Shown here in pieces: positions 8,974-17,610 of a stretch of DNA of 64,000 nt (positions are counted from its first letter, which is position 1; each line of letters begins with the position of its first letter). The position numbers and the translations under genes are program-made. The notes beneath the pieces were generated by a model, which was not told the origin of the DNA, made no database searches, and saw nothing but the letters and a program-made list of their open reading frames with translations. The DNA comes from Sporocytophaga myxococcoides DSM 11118. GTDB lineage: Bacteria > Bacteroidota > Bacteroidia > Cytophagales > Cytophagaceae. The stretch spans positions 620,001 to 684,000 of the forward strand of contig NZ_AUFX01000004.1 in the NCBI RefSeq assembly GCF_000426725.1. Reading direction: 5' to 3'.

Positions 8974-9921
8974 TTACTTCCTTGAAAGAACCCTCGCTCC
9001 TAAAGAAGTCACGAATTTAGCTGCAAAAAAGAACCTAAGCTTTATAAATAATTTTATTCTATCTAAGTTGCTTAAACCATAGTAGTTATTTTTATTCATT
9101 AAGTCTTCAAACTTATACTTAAGTTGAGTAACCTCTGCAACACCAAAAGCTATTCCTCTTGCATATCTTTGATAAACCTGAACACTAATATCAAAGACTG
9201 TATCTTTTAAAAGATTATAGTTAATCAAACTATCATCCTTATATTTTTTAATTATATAAAAACAATCAGAAAATCTTATAAAAGAAAAGCGGGAATTACT
9301 TGTTACACTACCTTCCCATTTTGAAGGGTTTCTATCGCAGTTAACAATATCCGAATGAAATGCATTAAAGCCCAGCTTTGCAATCTTGAGATAAATATCC
9401 ATTTCAGGTCCGTACTTCAGATTCTTGTCATACTCTAATGATTCCAATTTTATATATACTGCCTCAGTTGGTGCAGGAACGTTGACCATAGAAAAAATGT
9501 ATCTAAAATAATCATTGGATTGAATCAATCCCATTATCGGTCTTCTTACTCTGCTTTGATTAAGAAATGCAATAACTCCCAAATTTTCATTCTCTGAGAT
9601 AATTTGGTGAAGATCCACCAAAAAACTATCTCTCAGAGTATCATCGTGATGAGCAAAGGATATATACTTACCTCTTGCCAATTGAAGGCATTTATTCCAA
9701 TTCCCAGTCATCCCTAAATTTGTCTCATTATAATAAACCCTTACTCTGGGCCTCCCTTCGTATTGCTTTATTACCTGAGCAGTATCATCTGTCGAAGCAT
9801 CGTCCACAATTACAATTTCATAATCTTCAAACTTTTGATTTAAGGCAGAATCAATTGCTTGTTTACATAGACTTGATGAATTATAAACCGGAATGCAAAT
9901 CGAGACGAATGGGTTATTCAT
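8974..9921 (-). CDS. Glycosyltransferase family 2
   Basis: A 315-residue GT-A fold enzyme. 'FVSICIPVYNSSSLCKQAIDSALNQ' opens the nucleotide-sugar domain, 'IVIVDDASTDDT' follows, and the metal-binding acidic motif is in 'ISFAHHDDTL' (about residue 90). The C-terminal part has no membrane helix. It is the last gene of a minus-strand group with two sugar-oxidoreductase-like genes (10 bp after the upstream gene), so it probably adds a modified sugar to a surface polysaccharide. Confidence 0.88.
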   Translation of the reverse strand: MNNPFVSICIPVYNSSSLCKQAIDSALNQKFEDYEIVIVDDASTDDTAQVIKQYEGRPRVRVYYNETNLGMTGNWNKCLQLARGKYISFAHHDDTLRDSFLVDLHQIISENENLGVIAFLNQSRVRRPIMGLIQSNDYFRYIFSMVNVPAPTEAVYIKLESLEYDKNLKYGPEMDIYLKIAKLGFNAFHSDIVNCDRNPSKWEGSVTSNSRFSFIRFSDCFYIIKKYKDDSLINYNLLKDTVFDISVQVYQRYARGIAFGVAEVTQLKYKFEDLMNKNNYYGLSNLDRIKLFIKLRFFFAAKFVTSLGARVLSRK

Positions 9922-9931
9922 AGTTTATGAG

Positions 9932-10885
9932 TTATATACCTGCAATCTTTTCATACCATTTAACATTCTCTACCTGCTCTTCAATTGTACAAAATCTTTC
10001 CAATTGATTAGATAAGAAGTTTTCAACTTGCCTGTATACTCCTGGCTTAAATTTTTTATCTATTTCATCCTCAATAACTACAGTATTTACCTGCACAGAA
10101 TCTATATCCTGAATCTGTAAACTTTCCATTGGCTTAAAATATAGACGATGCTTATTAGTCAATACCTCTACTACCCATCTACCAGGGGCCGTCCAGTTAG
10201 CTTGATAAGAAAATAACGCTCCCCTTTTACTTATCCCTGCACCTGAAAATACTGCCTTATCGTGCCACTCTAAACTTCCGCCAGAATAAGCTGACATCTC
10301 TTTAGGCTTACCCCCAAGAAAAAATGCCAGATCTATTACATGTGTGGAATTAGCTAAAAGCCAGTTTTCTTTTACTCCTGGGGCTTTCTCGATATTCTTT
10401 ATTTTATTACTCCACTCTGTAAATTCAAAATTAAAAGAAGTAACTCCGCCGTCTTCCTTTATTATATCAATTGCCTTTTCAACCGATGAATAGAACCTCC
10501 TGTTGTAGGCTATTAAAACCTTCGCAGCCTTCTCCTTTGCTTTTATCGCAACCTTCTGTATTTCTTCAGAATTTAATCCGGCAGGCTTTTCAACAAGTAT
10601 GTTCTTTATCCCTGTTTCCAATAAAGCAAAAGTAGCATCTGCCAGTTTCTCAACCCCAACGGAAACAATGGCGAACTCAAAGTTTTGCTTATTGTTACTT
10701 AAGAATTTTTCAAGACCCCCGACATGGGCTTTTTTCTTAGTTGCCTCTTCAAACTTCTTCGAAGATTCCTCTCCCCGACCAATGACTTCAAAAGAACAAC
10801 CCAAATGCATTAATACCTTTGCATATTCCACTGCCATGGGTCCGGCACCAACCAATAATATATCTTTATTTATGTAATGAGACAT
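9932..10885 (-). CDS. Gfo/Idh/MocA family oxidoreductase (first of two)
   Basis: A 317-residue protein. The N-terminal Rossmann fold has 'DILLVGAGPMAVEYAKVL' (about 8-25). The central catalytic motif 'ILVEKPAGLN' (about residue 97) supplies the family Lys (EKP). A C-terminal alpha/beta domain follows. Members oxidise or reduce sugar hydroxyls with NAD(P)H. It overlaps the upstream oxidoreductase gene by 16 bp and precedes a GT2 by 10 bp. Together they look like a small pathway making and transferring an unusual sugar. Confidence 0.85.
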   Translation of the reverse strand: MSHYINKDILLVGAGPMAVEYAKVLMHLGCSFEVIGRGEESSKKFEEATKKKAHVGGLEKFLSNNKQNFEFAIVSVGVEKLADATFALLETGIKNILVEKPAGLNSEEIQKVAIKAKEKAAKVLIAYNRRFYSSVEKAIDIIKEDGGVTSFNFEFTEWSNKIKNIEKAPGVKENWLLANSTHVIDLAFFLGGKPKEMSAYSGGSLEWHDKAVFSGAGISKRGALFSYQANWTAPGRWVVEVLTNKHRLYFKPMESLQIQDIDSVQVNTVVIEDEIDKKFKPGVYRQVENFLSNQLERFCTIEEQVENVKWYEKIAGI

Positions 10886-11844
10886 TCCGTCGTTTTTTTA
10901 CCTTGAGTTCTTTCTATAAATGATAAAATATTATTCAGAAAAGAATGATGCAGATAGGCTGACTCCTCGTATGTAGTGAGCCCGCAAGTATCTGTAGCAA
11001 CCAACTCTTCCACCACAAGATTTGTCAATTTACTTTGAAACCTTATTGCAAACTTCTTTTGCTCCCATGCCCAACCATTAGAAACTGAAGAGTAAAAGTA
11101 AGTACCAGAACCCTCTTCTATAATGATCCTGAAGTTTTCATTGAATATTGAAATAATCAGAGGACTATTCCCTGATGGGTAAGAAGTAATAAGAAACTTA
11201 CTTCCATTGTTTGTCCCGGTAATTGTTCCGGAAAATTCAACATAGCCAGACCTTTTGCTTGGTATCACTTCTTCATCAATCCAATCATTATTTAACGTTA
11301 ATTCCTTAGTTTCAGTAAAAAAGCAAAACAGATCAAGCAAATGTATTCCATTACAACCCAGGCCCCAATTAGATCCTGCTACATTAAAAATCAAATCCTT
11401 TTGATCCTTCAATAAATCTTTAATTTCAATATAATCTGGATATAACCTTCTCGGACAGTTTACAAATGCTTTTATCTGCCTCTCATTTATAAGGTTTTGA
11501 ATCACCTCATAATCTCTGATATCCGAAAACAAGAATTTTTCCAATAGCAGATATTTAACTCTTCGGCCCTGGACCAGCTCTTCAATTGCCCTTCTTCTTA
11601 CTTTTGAACTGGTAGCAACAATAGCTACATGAATATCATTAACAACCTTGTCAAAATTACTTAGAAATTCAATTGTGATATTCTTCTTATCCTTTGCTAC
11701 TTCATAATACCGGTCTTTAGCAATCCGCAATGATTCTTCTGAAGGATCAAGAACCTGAATCCTTATATTTTCATCTTTAAGCAATGCCAGACCTTGCAAA
11801 TGTCTGCTACCTATTTGCCCGGCACCAACTAATACTATATTCAT
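10870..11844 (-). CDS. Gfo/Idh/MocA family oxidoreductase (second of two)
   Basis: A 324-residue protein. It begins with the NAD(P)-binding motif 'MNIVLVGAGQIGSRHLQGL' and has 'LLLEKFLFSD' where the catalytic EKP normally lies, so the proline is replaced. The 'VNCPRRLYPDYIEIK' segment matches the strand-helix after the catalytic site. It is the first gene of the trio with the oxidoreductase at 9932 and the GT2. Because EKP is altered to EKF, it may differ in activity or act as a partner of its neighbour. Related pairs occur in acetamido- and nonulosonate-type sugar loci. Confidence 0.8.
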   Translation of the reverse strand: MNIVLVGAGQIGSRHLQGLALLKDENIRIQVLDPSEESLRIAKDRYYEVAKDKKNITIEFLSNFDKVVNDIHVAIVATSSKVRRRAIEELVQGRRVKYLLLEKFLFSDIRDYEVIQNLINERQIKAFVNCPRRLYPDYIEIKDLLKDQKDLIFNVAGSNWGLGCNGIHLLDLFCFFTETKELTLNNDWIDEEVIPSKRSGYVEFSGTITGTNNGSKFLITSYPSGNSPLIISIFNENFRIIIEEGSGTYFYSSVSNGWAWEQKKFAIRFQSKLTNLVVEELVATDTCGLTTYEESAYLHHSFLNNILSFIERTQGKKTTECLIT

Positions 11845-12063
11845 AATGAAGTATATTTTTCACTAAAAAACCGCAAATTCTTAATCACTTGGTGTGTATA
11901 TCCACTGATTTTATTGGCCTTAAATAATAGGGTCAACTAACAAAGATATAAAATGTCTCATAACTTACGACATATTAAGGGCATGTTATCTGGAGAATTG
12001 TTTTTTTAATGTTTTAACTCTATTATTGTTACAAAACACAGATATCCAATAAGTTATAGGATT

Positions 12064-12317
12064 TTATAAAAAATAAAGCTCTTCCTCATTATCTTTAAAT
12101 AGAAAATAAAAGGACATCTTAAATTTTTTAGTGGCATCATCCTTCTGAAGAAATTTATTTGAAGTATCGTTTGTGAAAATCGTTTCTAACCCAACTTCTA
12201 ATTCGCTAATTTTTGTTATTAAAAGTTTTTCTTAAACATTGCTATCGGTCTAATTGGCACCAAAAGCTCCGAACTTAAAGCTGCCTGCATCATTATGCTA
12301 CTATAGCTTTGTGCCAT
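12064..12317 (-). pseudogene. Small gene split by a -1 frameshift in an A-run, function unknown
   Basis: Reading the minus strand from the ATG at 12317 gives 32 codons (starting MAQSYSSIMMQAALSSELL) and then two stops. Moving to the -1 frame at the A-run (T-run on the plus strand at 12226-12230) opens 53 further codons (ELEVGLETIFTNDTSNKFL... ending NEEELYFL) that have no start codon of their own. The joined product is about 84 residues. It starts 18 bp after the 12335 gene, so it was probably its operon partner. The simplest reading is a one-base deletion. The site (G AAA AAC) also loosely resembles a slippery heptamer, so programmed frameshifting is possible. No family was recognised. Confidence 0.5.
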
Positions 12318-12334
12318 AGTTCTTACTGTTTTTA

Positions 12335-12871
12335 TTATTCACCTTCTATTGATCCAATGATTACCACAATCCAGATAATGGCCCCAATTACTATTAAAGC
12401 AACTTGCCTTCCATTGAACGAATCCTGCTCCTTAACCTGAAACTCATTCGAGTTTTGCTTTGCAAAATTAAATGCGGTAAAAGCAGGTATTAAGAATACA
12501 AAGCTTAAAATCGAAATCCACCAGAATGGATCCGGTAAACCTGAAAGTAAATTGAGCACTATAAAGCCAGTTGCAAGACCTGCTGAAGAATAATTTTCGC
12601 TGTATCCCTTTTCTTTAGCGAAGGAAAGTATTTTTCCCAATAAAGAATTAATAAAAAAAATACTAAAAATAGCTCTTGCTACTGGATTTATATCGGATTT
12701 ATCCTTCTGCTGATAAAAACGCCAGGCTTTATACATCCACCAAATCTCATAAGCTCCCAAGCTTATAAATGACAAAAATAAGAACCTCCAAAGACTAATT
12801 ATCTTTTGTTCTTCAATGTTGTTATCAATTATGGTCCCATCTTGATTTAAAATAGTCGTTGGATATTCCAT
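12335..12871 (-). CDS. Integral membrane protein, DUF4234-like
   Basis: A 178-residue protein with a short hydrophilic start, then four hydrophobic segments. The 'FLSFISLGAYEIWWMYKAWRFYQQK' segment (about 32-56) resembles the DUF4234/YckC-like pattern in which a membrane helix is followed by a tryptophan-rich cytoplasmic edge. The function is unknown. It lies directly upstream of the frameshifted small gene at 12064-12317. Confidence 0.6.
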   Translation of the reverse strand: MEYPTTILNQDGTIIDNNIEEQKIISLWRFLFLSFISLGAYEIWWMYKAWRFYQQKDKSDINPVARAIFSIFFINSLLGKILSFAKEKGYSENYSSAGLATGFIVLNLLSGLPDPFWWISILSFVFLIPAFTAFNFAKQNSNEFQVKEQDSFNGRQVALIVIGAIIWIVVIIGSIEGE

Positions 12872-13041
12872 TATTCTGGGTTAATTTTTTTTGTTTATAC
12901 CGTTTAGTCGTTTTACGAAGCTTGAAAATCAAGATTATGGTCTATTTAACCTTTGTTCATATTAATACTGTGGAATCCGAAAGTTAAATAGCTCCATATT
13001 TTTATATTGCTAACCGCCATGAGACAAGCGGCTTCTAATTT

Positions 13042-13570
13042 TTAGAATATTACATTAAGCCAAAAATTCGATATAAGGAATTTATTATTCCGGTATGTAT
13101 ATACATCCTTTAGCTTTTTCCATTTGGCGTTTTCCAAAATTACTAATCCCATCGCATCATATAGCCTTTCTTCACTATTTATAGCGACAGGCATGTACAA
13201 ATCATCATCATCATTATCACTAAAGCTAACCCAAATATCTAATCTAATTGACTCTTTATCCTTGGGTTTAAGTTTCTTAGAAATTGGGGTTACGAAGAAA
13301 GCATTCTTTGAATTAGGATCTTCTTTAATGCTTGCGTGGTTTCCCGCTTCTTTTAAAGAATATTGAATTTTACCTAAAGCTGAATCTTCCTCTAAAGCCC
13401 AGATCTTTACAAAAATTCCATTAGAACTATCTGCTCTCATAGTCGAAATAGAGTATCGTGAAGAAGGCCACCTCTGTATATTAAGAATTATTTTATTCTT
13501 AATCTTAATAGAATCCTGGGAATATGCAAGATGAGAAAGGGAAGCTAAAATAATAAGATAATGTTTTCAT
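13042..13570 (-). pseudogene. Secreted protein gene with a frameshift in its start region, function unknown
   Basis: The intact frame (13042-13440 from an internal ATG) continues upstream without stops for 41 more codons and encodes a clear signal peptide, 'KHYLIILASLSHLAYSQ'. The only ATG placed to start it, at 13570, is out of frame because the following A-run has one A too many (four instead of three, 13564-13567). Removing one A gives MKHYLIILAS... and a 175-residue secreted protein. Its mature part is rich in charged residues with a DNDDDD stretch and a hydrophobic end. It may be a real mutation, phase variation or a sequencing error. The family was not recognised. Confidence 0.6.
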
Positions 13571-14096
13571 TCAAAATATATACTTGGAATTTTAAACCTG
13601 TGTTTGACTAGCCGGAGATATAATACATATACTTAAGTATCAATCATAATTTGATAGGTAAAGGGTTGCCGTTTACATGTAGTTTTAAAAAATGATTCAC
13701 TGTAACTGCTTTTTACTTCTGCTTAAATAAGTCTTCCAAAAACTCATTTCTGACCATGATTTCGTTTTACAGACCATCCGTTCAATGCTTGCCCACTCGC
13801 TAAAGTAAACCATCCCTTGTAAATAAATATAAACAAAAAGAGCGGTGTTTAAAGTACAGCACTTAGAAATTTTCACATCATCATACAATAGTTGTCCCCT
13901 AATGTTTTAATGAGTAATTACTTGAAAATAAATTCCCAAGAGTCAACCCTATCTATATACCATTGATTTTTAATTTTTCACTTGGTAGACCAGTTTCGGA
14001 AAGAAATAAGGTTTCCAGGTTACAATTAGACTAAGTATCTGTAGATGATTACATAATAATCACATTCTATACGCAGGTAAAAAACACCCACTTGTC
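13571..14096. other. Intergenic region without a recognisable gene
   Basis: 526 bases between a divergent pair of secreted-protein genes. The only open frame of note (13697-13888, minus, 63 codons) has a composition unlike its neighbours (many Trp, Cys and Tyr) and no similarity I recognise. It may be remnant sequence. No hairpin terminator or repeat was seen. Confidence 0.4.
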
Positions 14097-15047
14097 ATGA
14101 AAAAAATTTTATTGTTTTTAGTATGTTCATTAACACTATTCTATCAAACTTTTGCTCAGGTTCAGATTCCTAATGGGGGATTCGAAAGCTGGGGCAATCA
14201 CATACGGACTCTAACCCCTACTCATTATCTTTGCACCAACGATTTTTATGCCCAGTTCGATTTCATTGCAGGTGTAAGGCGTACAGAAGGAGTGACCAGA
14301 TTCACACCATCAAATTCGGGAGATAATGCAGTAAAAATAGCCAACGTGGTCGGCAGACTGGCGGAAGACAATTCTGTTCTGGATACATTGCCCTCTTTTC
14401 TAGTGAGTTCAAGCAATCCATCTCTGGAAGGGCAAGATTCGGGTTTTCCGTGCAACCAGCGGCCAACCACCTTAAATGGCTACTTTCAGTTTAATCAGGG
14501 ATCCGAATCTAACTTAAATAAAGATACAGCTGTCATCGCTGTTGCTTTTACAAAATGGAACGCCACAAAGCAGGCTCCGGATACAATTGGCACTGGTTTC
14601 TTGAAAATTCACCAGACACAGTCTGGCTATTCATTTTTTTCCGTACCTGTTAATTATTTATCTGAAACTACTCCTGATTCTGCAGCGATATTTATTACTT
14701 CTGCTATAAATTCCATTATTGCTTCACCATCTACATATCTGGTTGTTGACGACCTTTCTTTTGGTGGCCTAACTACCGGTGTTAAATCAACAGATTATAT
14801 AAATGGGCTGGTTCCTGTATTATATCCCAACCCTGCAATAGCTGATGTCACTATCAATAATATTGTTCCAAACGCTTCAGCCATTGATATTATGGATATG
14901 ACAGGCAAAGTTATCCAGACAATGCCAATAAACGGAGAAACTGCTACATTCAATCTTGGCGGATTAAAAGCTGGCATGTACCTATACCGCATGGTTGACC
15001 TCTCTCATAATGTTCTATACACAGATAGATTTGCGAAAACAGAATAA
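14097..15047 (+). CDS. Secreted protein with T9SS type A sorting domain
   Basis: A 316-residue protein with a signal peptide ending 'FYQTFAQ'. The mature N-terminus 'QIPNGGFESWGN' and the beta-rich middle resemble carbohydrate-binding-like jelly-roll modules of T9SS cargo proteins, which often start with '(P/L)NGGFE(S/T)W'. The last 80 residues form a type A sorting domain ('YPNPAIADVTI', 'IDIMDMTGKVI', 'LKAGMYLYRMV'). It is monocistronic, followed by a strong terminator. The ligand is unknown. Confidence 0.85.
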   Translation: MKKILLFLVCSLTLFYQTFAQVQIPNGGFESWGNHIRTLTPTHYLCTNDFYAQFDFIAGVRRTEGVTRFTPSNSGDNAVKIANVVGRLAEDNSVLDTLPSFLVSSSNPSLEGQDSGFPCNQRPTTLNGYFQFNQGSESNLNKDTAVIAVAFTKWNATKQAPDTIGTGFLKIHQTQSGYSFFSVPVNYLSETTPDSAAIFITSAINSIIASPSTYLVVDDLSFGGLTTGVKSTDYINGLVPVLYPNPAIADVTINNIVPNASAIDIMDMTGKVIQTMPINGETATFNLGGLKAGMYLYRMVDLSHNVLYTDRFAKTE

Positions 15048-15072
15048 TTTGAGAGAATCTGTTTTAAATACA

Positions 15073-15108
15073 AAAGGCACCGACTTAGAACCGGTGCCTT
15101 TCTTTTTT
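15073..15108. terminator. Rho-independent terminator
   Basis: AAAGGCACCG / CGGTGCCTTT forms a perfect 10-bp stem with a 9-nt loop and a T-run. It lies between the T9SS cargo gene and the converging cupin gene and may work on both strands. Confidence 0.88.
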
Positions 15109-15123
15109 CATCTGAATCATGTT

Positions 15124-15465
15124 TTAACTCTCTAAAACATCTTTAAGTCGCTCAACCTTGTCGTGCTTTGAAAGAGAAAGTCGGACAATAGAATTCTCTT
15201 TCGCAGTTAGGTCGTGAGGGACGTTTCCATCCAATGCAATGATTTCGCCACTTCTCATATTATGAATTGTTCCATTAACACCTAGCATAATTTCCCCTTC
15301 TAAAATGTGGATTAGAATTGGAAATGGCGTTTTGTGTTCCTTCATAATTTGCCCTTTGCTTAAAAGGATTCGTATCTCTTTGGAAAAAGAAGTTTCTATA
15401 ATAACTTTTGTCTTAACTCGACTTGCGTCAAATTCTAGCTCTGAATTAAATGATTCTATGCTCAT
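15124..15465 (-). CDS. Cupin domain protein
   Basis: A 113-residue single-domain cupin. It shows the core strands 'LLSKGQIMKEHKTPFPILIHILEGEIMLGVNG' and 'MRSGEIIALDGNVPHDL'. Metal-ligand positions are only partly kept (His in EHKTPF and His in VPHDL), so it may bind a small molecule without metal catalysis. It lies 27 bp downstream of the NADAR gene in a minus-strand run. Confidence 0.8.
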   Translation of the reverse strand: MSIESFNSELEFDASRVKTKVIIETSFSKEIRILLSKGQIMKEHKTPFPILIHILEGEIMLGVNGTIHNMRSGEIIALDGNVPHDLTAKENSIVRLSLSKHDKVERLKDVLES

Positions 15466-15492
15466 AGCTTTGTTTATTTGCTGAAGGCTTTC

Positions 15493-16044
15493 TTATTTTT
15501 TATTTAACCTATCTCTCACTTCCATCAGCGCGAATCCTAAAAGATTCAAGCCATTCCACTCTTCCGGATTCTCTATTTTCACATTATCCTTTGCTAATCC
15601 TACACCCCAGATATTGTCAACAGGACTTGCCTCAACTAATACCCTGTCTTGTGTATTCAAAAGAAATTCTTTCAATTCCGGATATTGGGTAAACTTATGA
15701 TAATTTCCTTCGACTACAATTTCAAATCGTGAGGCTTCCCACTTCTCCTGATTAAATCCTGATATCCTGCGTCCCAGGTCCTTTGCCTCTCCTGACGATT
15801 TAGAATTTATGATCTTCTCGTATATTTCTTTGTCCCCAAATAATTCTGCCTTCTTTGCCATCATCCAGTGCTCTGCAGTCTTATAGGTAATTCCATCTAC
15901 TTTAAAATCCGCAATCCACCATTGACTGAAACATGAGTTGGTTATTGTCCCGTCCTTACTTGGCTGATGTCCCCAGAAATAAATGTACTTCAGCCTCTCG
16001 CCGTTGTTGATTCTATTTATTAGGTTTTGTATTGAGTAATTCAT
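15493..16044 (-). CDS. NADAR family protein (YbiA-like N-glycosidase)
   Basis: A 183-residue protein matching the NADAR domain along its length: 'YFWGHQPS', 'CFSQWWIADF', 'YKTAEHWMMAKKAELFGD', 'EAKDLGRRISGF', 'WGVGLAKDN' and a closing 'LGFALMEVRDRL'. Known members cleave N-glycosidic bonds in riboflavin intermediates or remove ADP-ribose from guanine, which links them to damage control or to ADP-ribosylation conflicts. It lies 46 bp downstream of the zinc-ribbon/DUF4272 gene. Confidence 0.88.
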   Translation of the reverse strand: MNYSIQNLINRINNGERLKYIYFWGHQPSKDGTITNSCFSQWWIADFKVDGITYKTAEHWMMAKKAELFGDKEIYEKIINSKSSGEAKDLGRRISGFNQEKWEASRFEIVVEGNYHKFTQYPELKEFLLNTQDRVLVEASPVDNIWGVGLAKDNVKIENPEEWNGLNLLGFALMEVRDRLNKK

Positions 16045-16090
16045 TTTGTTTTAATACCGATGTGTCAAGTAAGCAGACCATTCTAATATT

Positions 16091-17017
16091 TTATGTCGAA
16101 GTATCAGTTTCGTCCCAAAGTTCTCCAGTAACTTCACCCCCTTCTTCATAATACGTTCTCAGCCAATTTAAAACTTTGTGCCTTTCATAACTTACCGATC
16201 TATTTATTCTAGTTGTGTCCTTTTTTCCGTTAAACAGTAAATCCCTGAAATATGTGGTAGCTATTTCATTAAATAAGTTCTCTTCATAAACATCTTCCAA
16301 ATTTCGATATTCTACCCGAGACAAGAACAGAATTAACGAATCTCCCAATTCTGGCAAATTTTGCTGGGACTCCTCAACTACATTATTTTCATCATTCAAT
16401 CTCGGTAAAACTTCTACCTTTTTTAAACACCAAGCCAAGGTTATAGCACCTTCGATACACCAAGATAAATCCAAAAGCATTCTCTCTTCTGGAGATGGAT
16501 TCATTAAAAACTCCATTTCCTTTGGTGATACTTTTTCCCAAATCTTTTCAGTCTTGAACCAATCAATAAAAGCGGGTCTCTCATCCAAGTTATGTACTAA
16601 ATATGCAATTGCATAAAGAATTATCATTCTGCAACCGGCATCATACGCTGTTTGGAACTTTTCCTTCGAATGATCCAGATACTCCAAATGACTTACTCTG
16701 TAATTCTTTATCCCATAATCAATGAGTCTTGATTCAAGAGACTTCTTTTTTCGCCTTAATACAAGGTCTCCTGTGGTTTCAATTTTTTCAACCTCCTCTT
16801 TAGTTTTGTACCAATCTTTATGAGGCGTAGACTTCCCACAGCCCGGACACCATGTATTCTCCCATTGCCTTTTACAACTAGGACATTTCCCTTTCGTTTT
16901 AAAGGTATTCCACCTATGCCCGCAGCTACAGGCTCAATGTATTTCCCCATCTGGCCGCCACTCACATATAGAACATTGGATTATTAGATTTTCTTTTTTC
17001 CTATTCCAGAATAACAT
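16091..17017 (-). pseudogene. Zinc-ribbon + DUF4272 protein with one in-frame TGA
   Basis: Read from the ATG at 17017, the minus strand gives 309 codons in one frame, broken only by a TGA at codon 28 (16934-16936). Around it are zinc-ribbon cysteines: CSIC at 15-18, then TGA, CSCGHRWNTF from 30, CPSC at 45-48 and CPGC at 57-60. Residues from about 125 to 300 match DUF4272 ('LYAIAYLV', 'WFKTEKIWEKVSPKE', 'DLSWCIEGAITLAWCL'). From memory, related ribbons have Trp at the TGA position, so TGG to TGA is the likely change. The only open part with a start is the TTG at 16687, which would drop the ribbon. The gene begins 4 bp after the membrane gene at 17022. Confidence 0.75.
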
Positions 17018-17021
17018 TGAT

Positions 17022-17519
17022 TTAATATAACCTATTTATATTTTTAAACTTTCCCAAAAGGTATCCAATCCCAAATAAAGAGACCAGAAGAAAGACTTGA
17101 AATATAGTTATTAGATTTAAAATAAATGTGTACGAATCGCTATCATTTTCTGATGCTATCGCTTCAGGAAGAGCGCTTAGAGGGGGATATGTTGTAAAGT
17201 CACTACCGAACAATTCAAGTGGAGAAATATTCCTTGAAAATACCATAAGTAAAATAATTAACGAAAGATTGGAACATCCGAGAATAATATATCTGGTTGA
17301 AGTAGCCTTATTTATTAAAGATATCCCAGCATAAGTCAAGTAAACAATTAAGGTAAAGAATATTAAACATAACAGAATAGGGGATACAAAAATATGGCTA
17401 TCATTAAATTGAATATCCAATCGCGTTTCAACTATAGATTTAATACCAAAAATTAATGAGAAGATTGTAAGTGTTATAATAAGTATTATTATGACAAGGT
17501 ATAATTCTTTAAGTCTCAT
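17022..17519 (-). CDS. Integral membrane protein, unknown family
   Basis: A 165-residue protein with four hydrophobic segments (about 5-27, 47-70, 80-97 and 132-155) and one longer polar loop of some 30 residues after the third. It is basic at the end ('GKFKNINRLY'). No family was recognised. Its stop is 4 bp before the start of the zinc-ribbon/DUF4272 gene, so the two were probably co-transcribed. Confidence 0.6.
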   Translation of the reverse strand: MRLKELYLVIIILIITLTIFSLIFGIKSIVETRLDIQFNDSHIFVSPILLCLIFFTLIVYLTYAGISLINKATSTRYIILGCSNLSLIILLMVFSRNISPLELFGSDFTTYPPLSALPEAIASENDSDSYTFILNLITIFQVFLLVSLFGIGYLLGKFKNINRLY

Positions 17520-17610
17520 TTTTATTATTTAAAAACTGAGGGTTTAATATTATATATTGCTTATTCCAGCCTATGTGACACCACCTGGGAAGTTTTGTTT
17601 GCGCTAGGAG

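Noticed and set aside
13697-13888. 63-codon ORF on the minus strand
   Set aside because: Unusual composition, no recognisable family, no partner, and an isolated position. It cannot be supported as a gene, though remnant sequence is possible.
16934-16936. TGA as a selenocysteine codon
   Set aside because: The neighbouring residues favour Trp in related ribbons, there is no evident SECIS-like hairpin just downstream, and a ribbon position before CxC would not need Sec.
16756-16965. 69-codon basic ORF on the minus strand
   Set aside because: It is out of frame with the zinc-ribbon/DUF4272 coding sequence on the same strand, which carries the CxxC motifs. This ORF has no motif and is an overlapping shadow.
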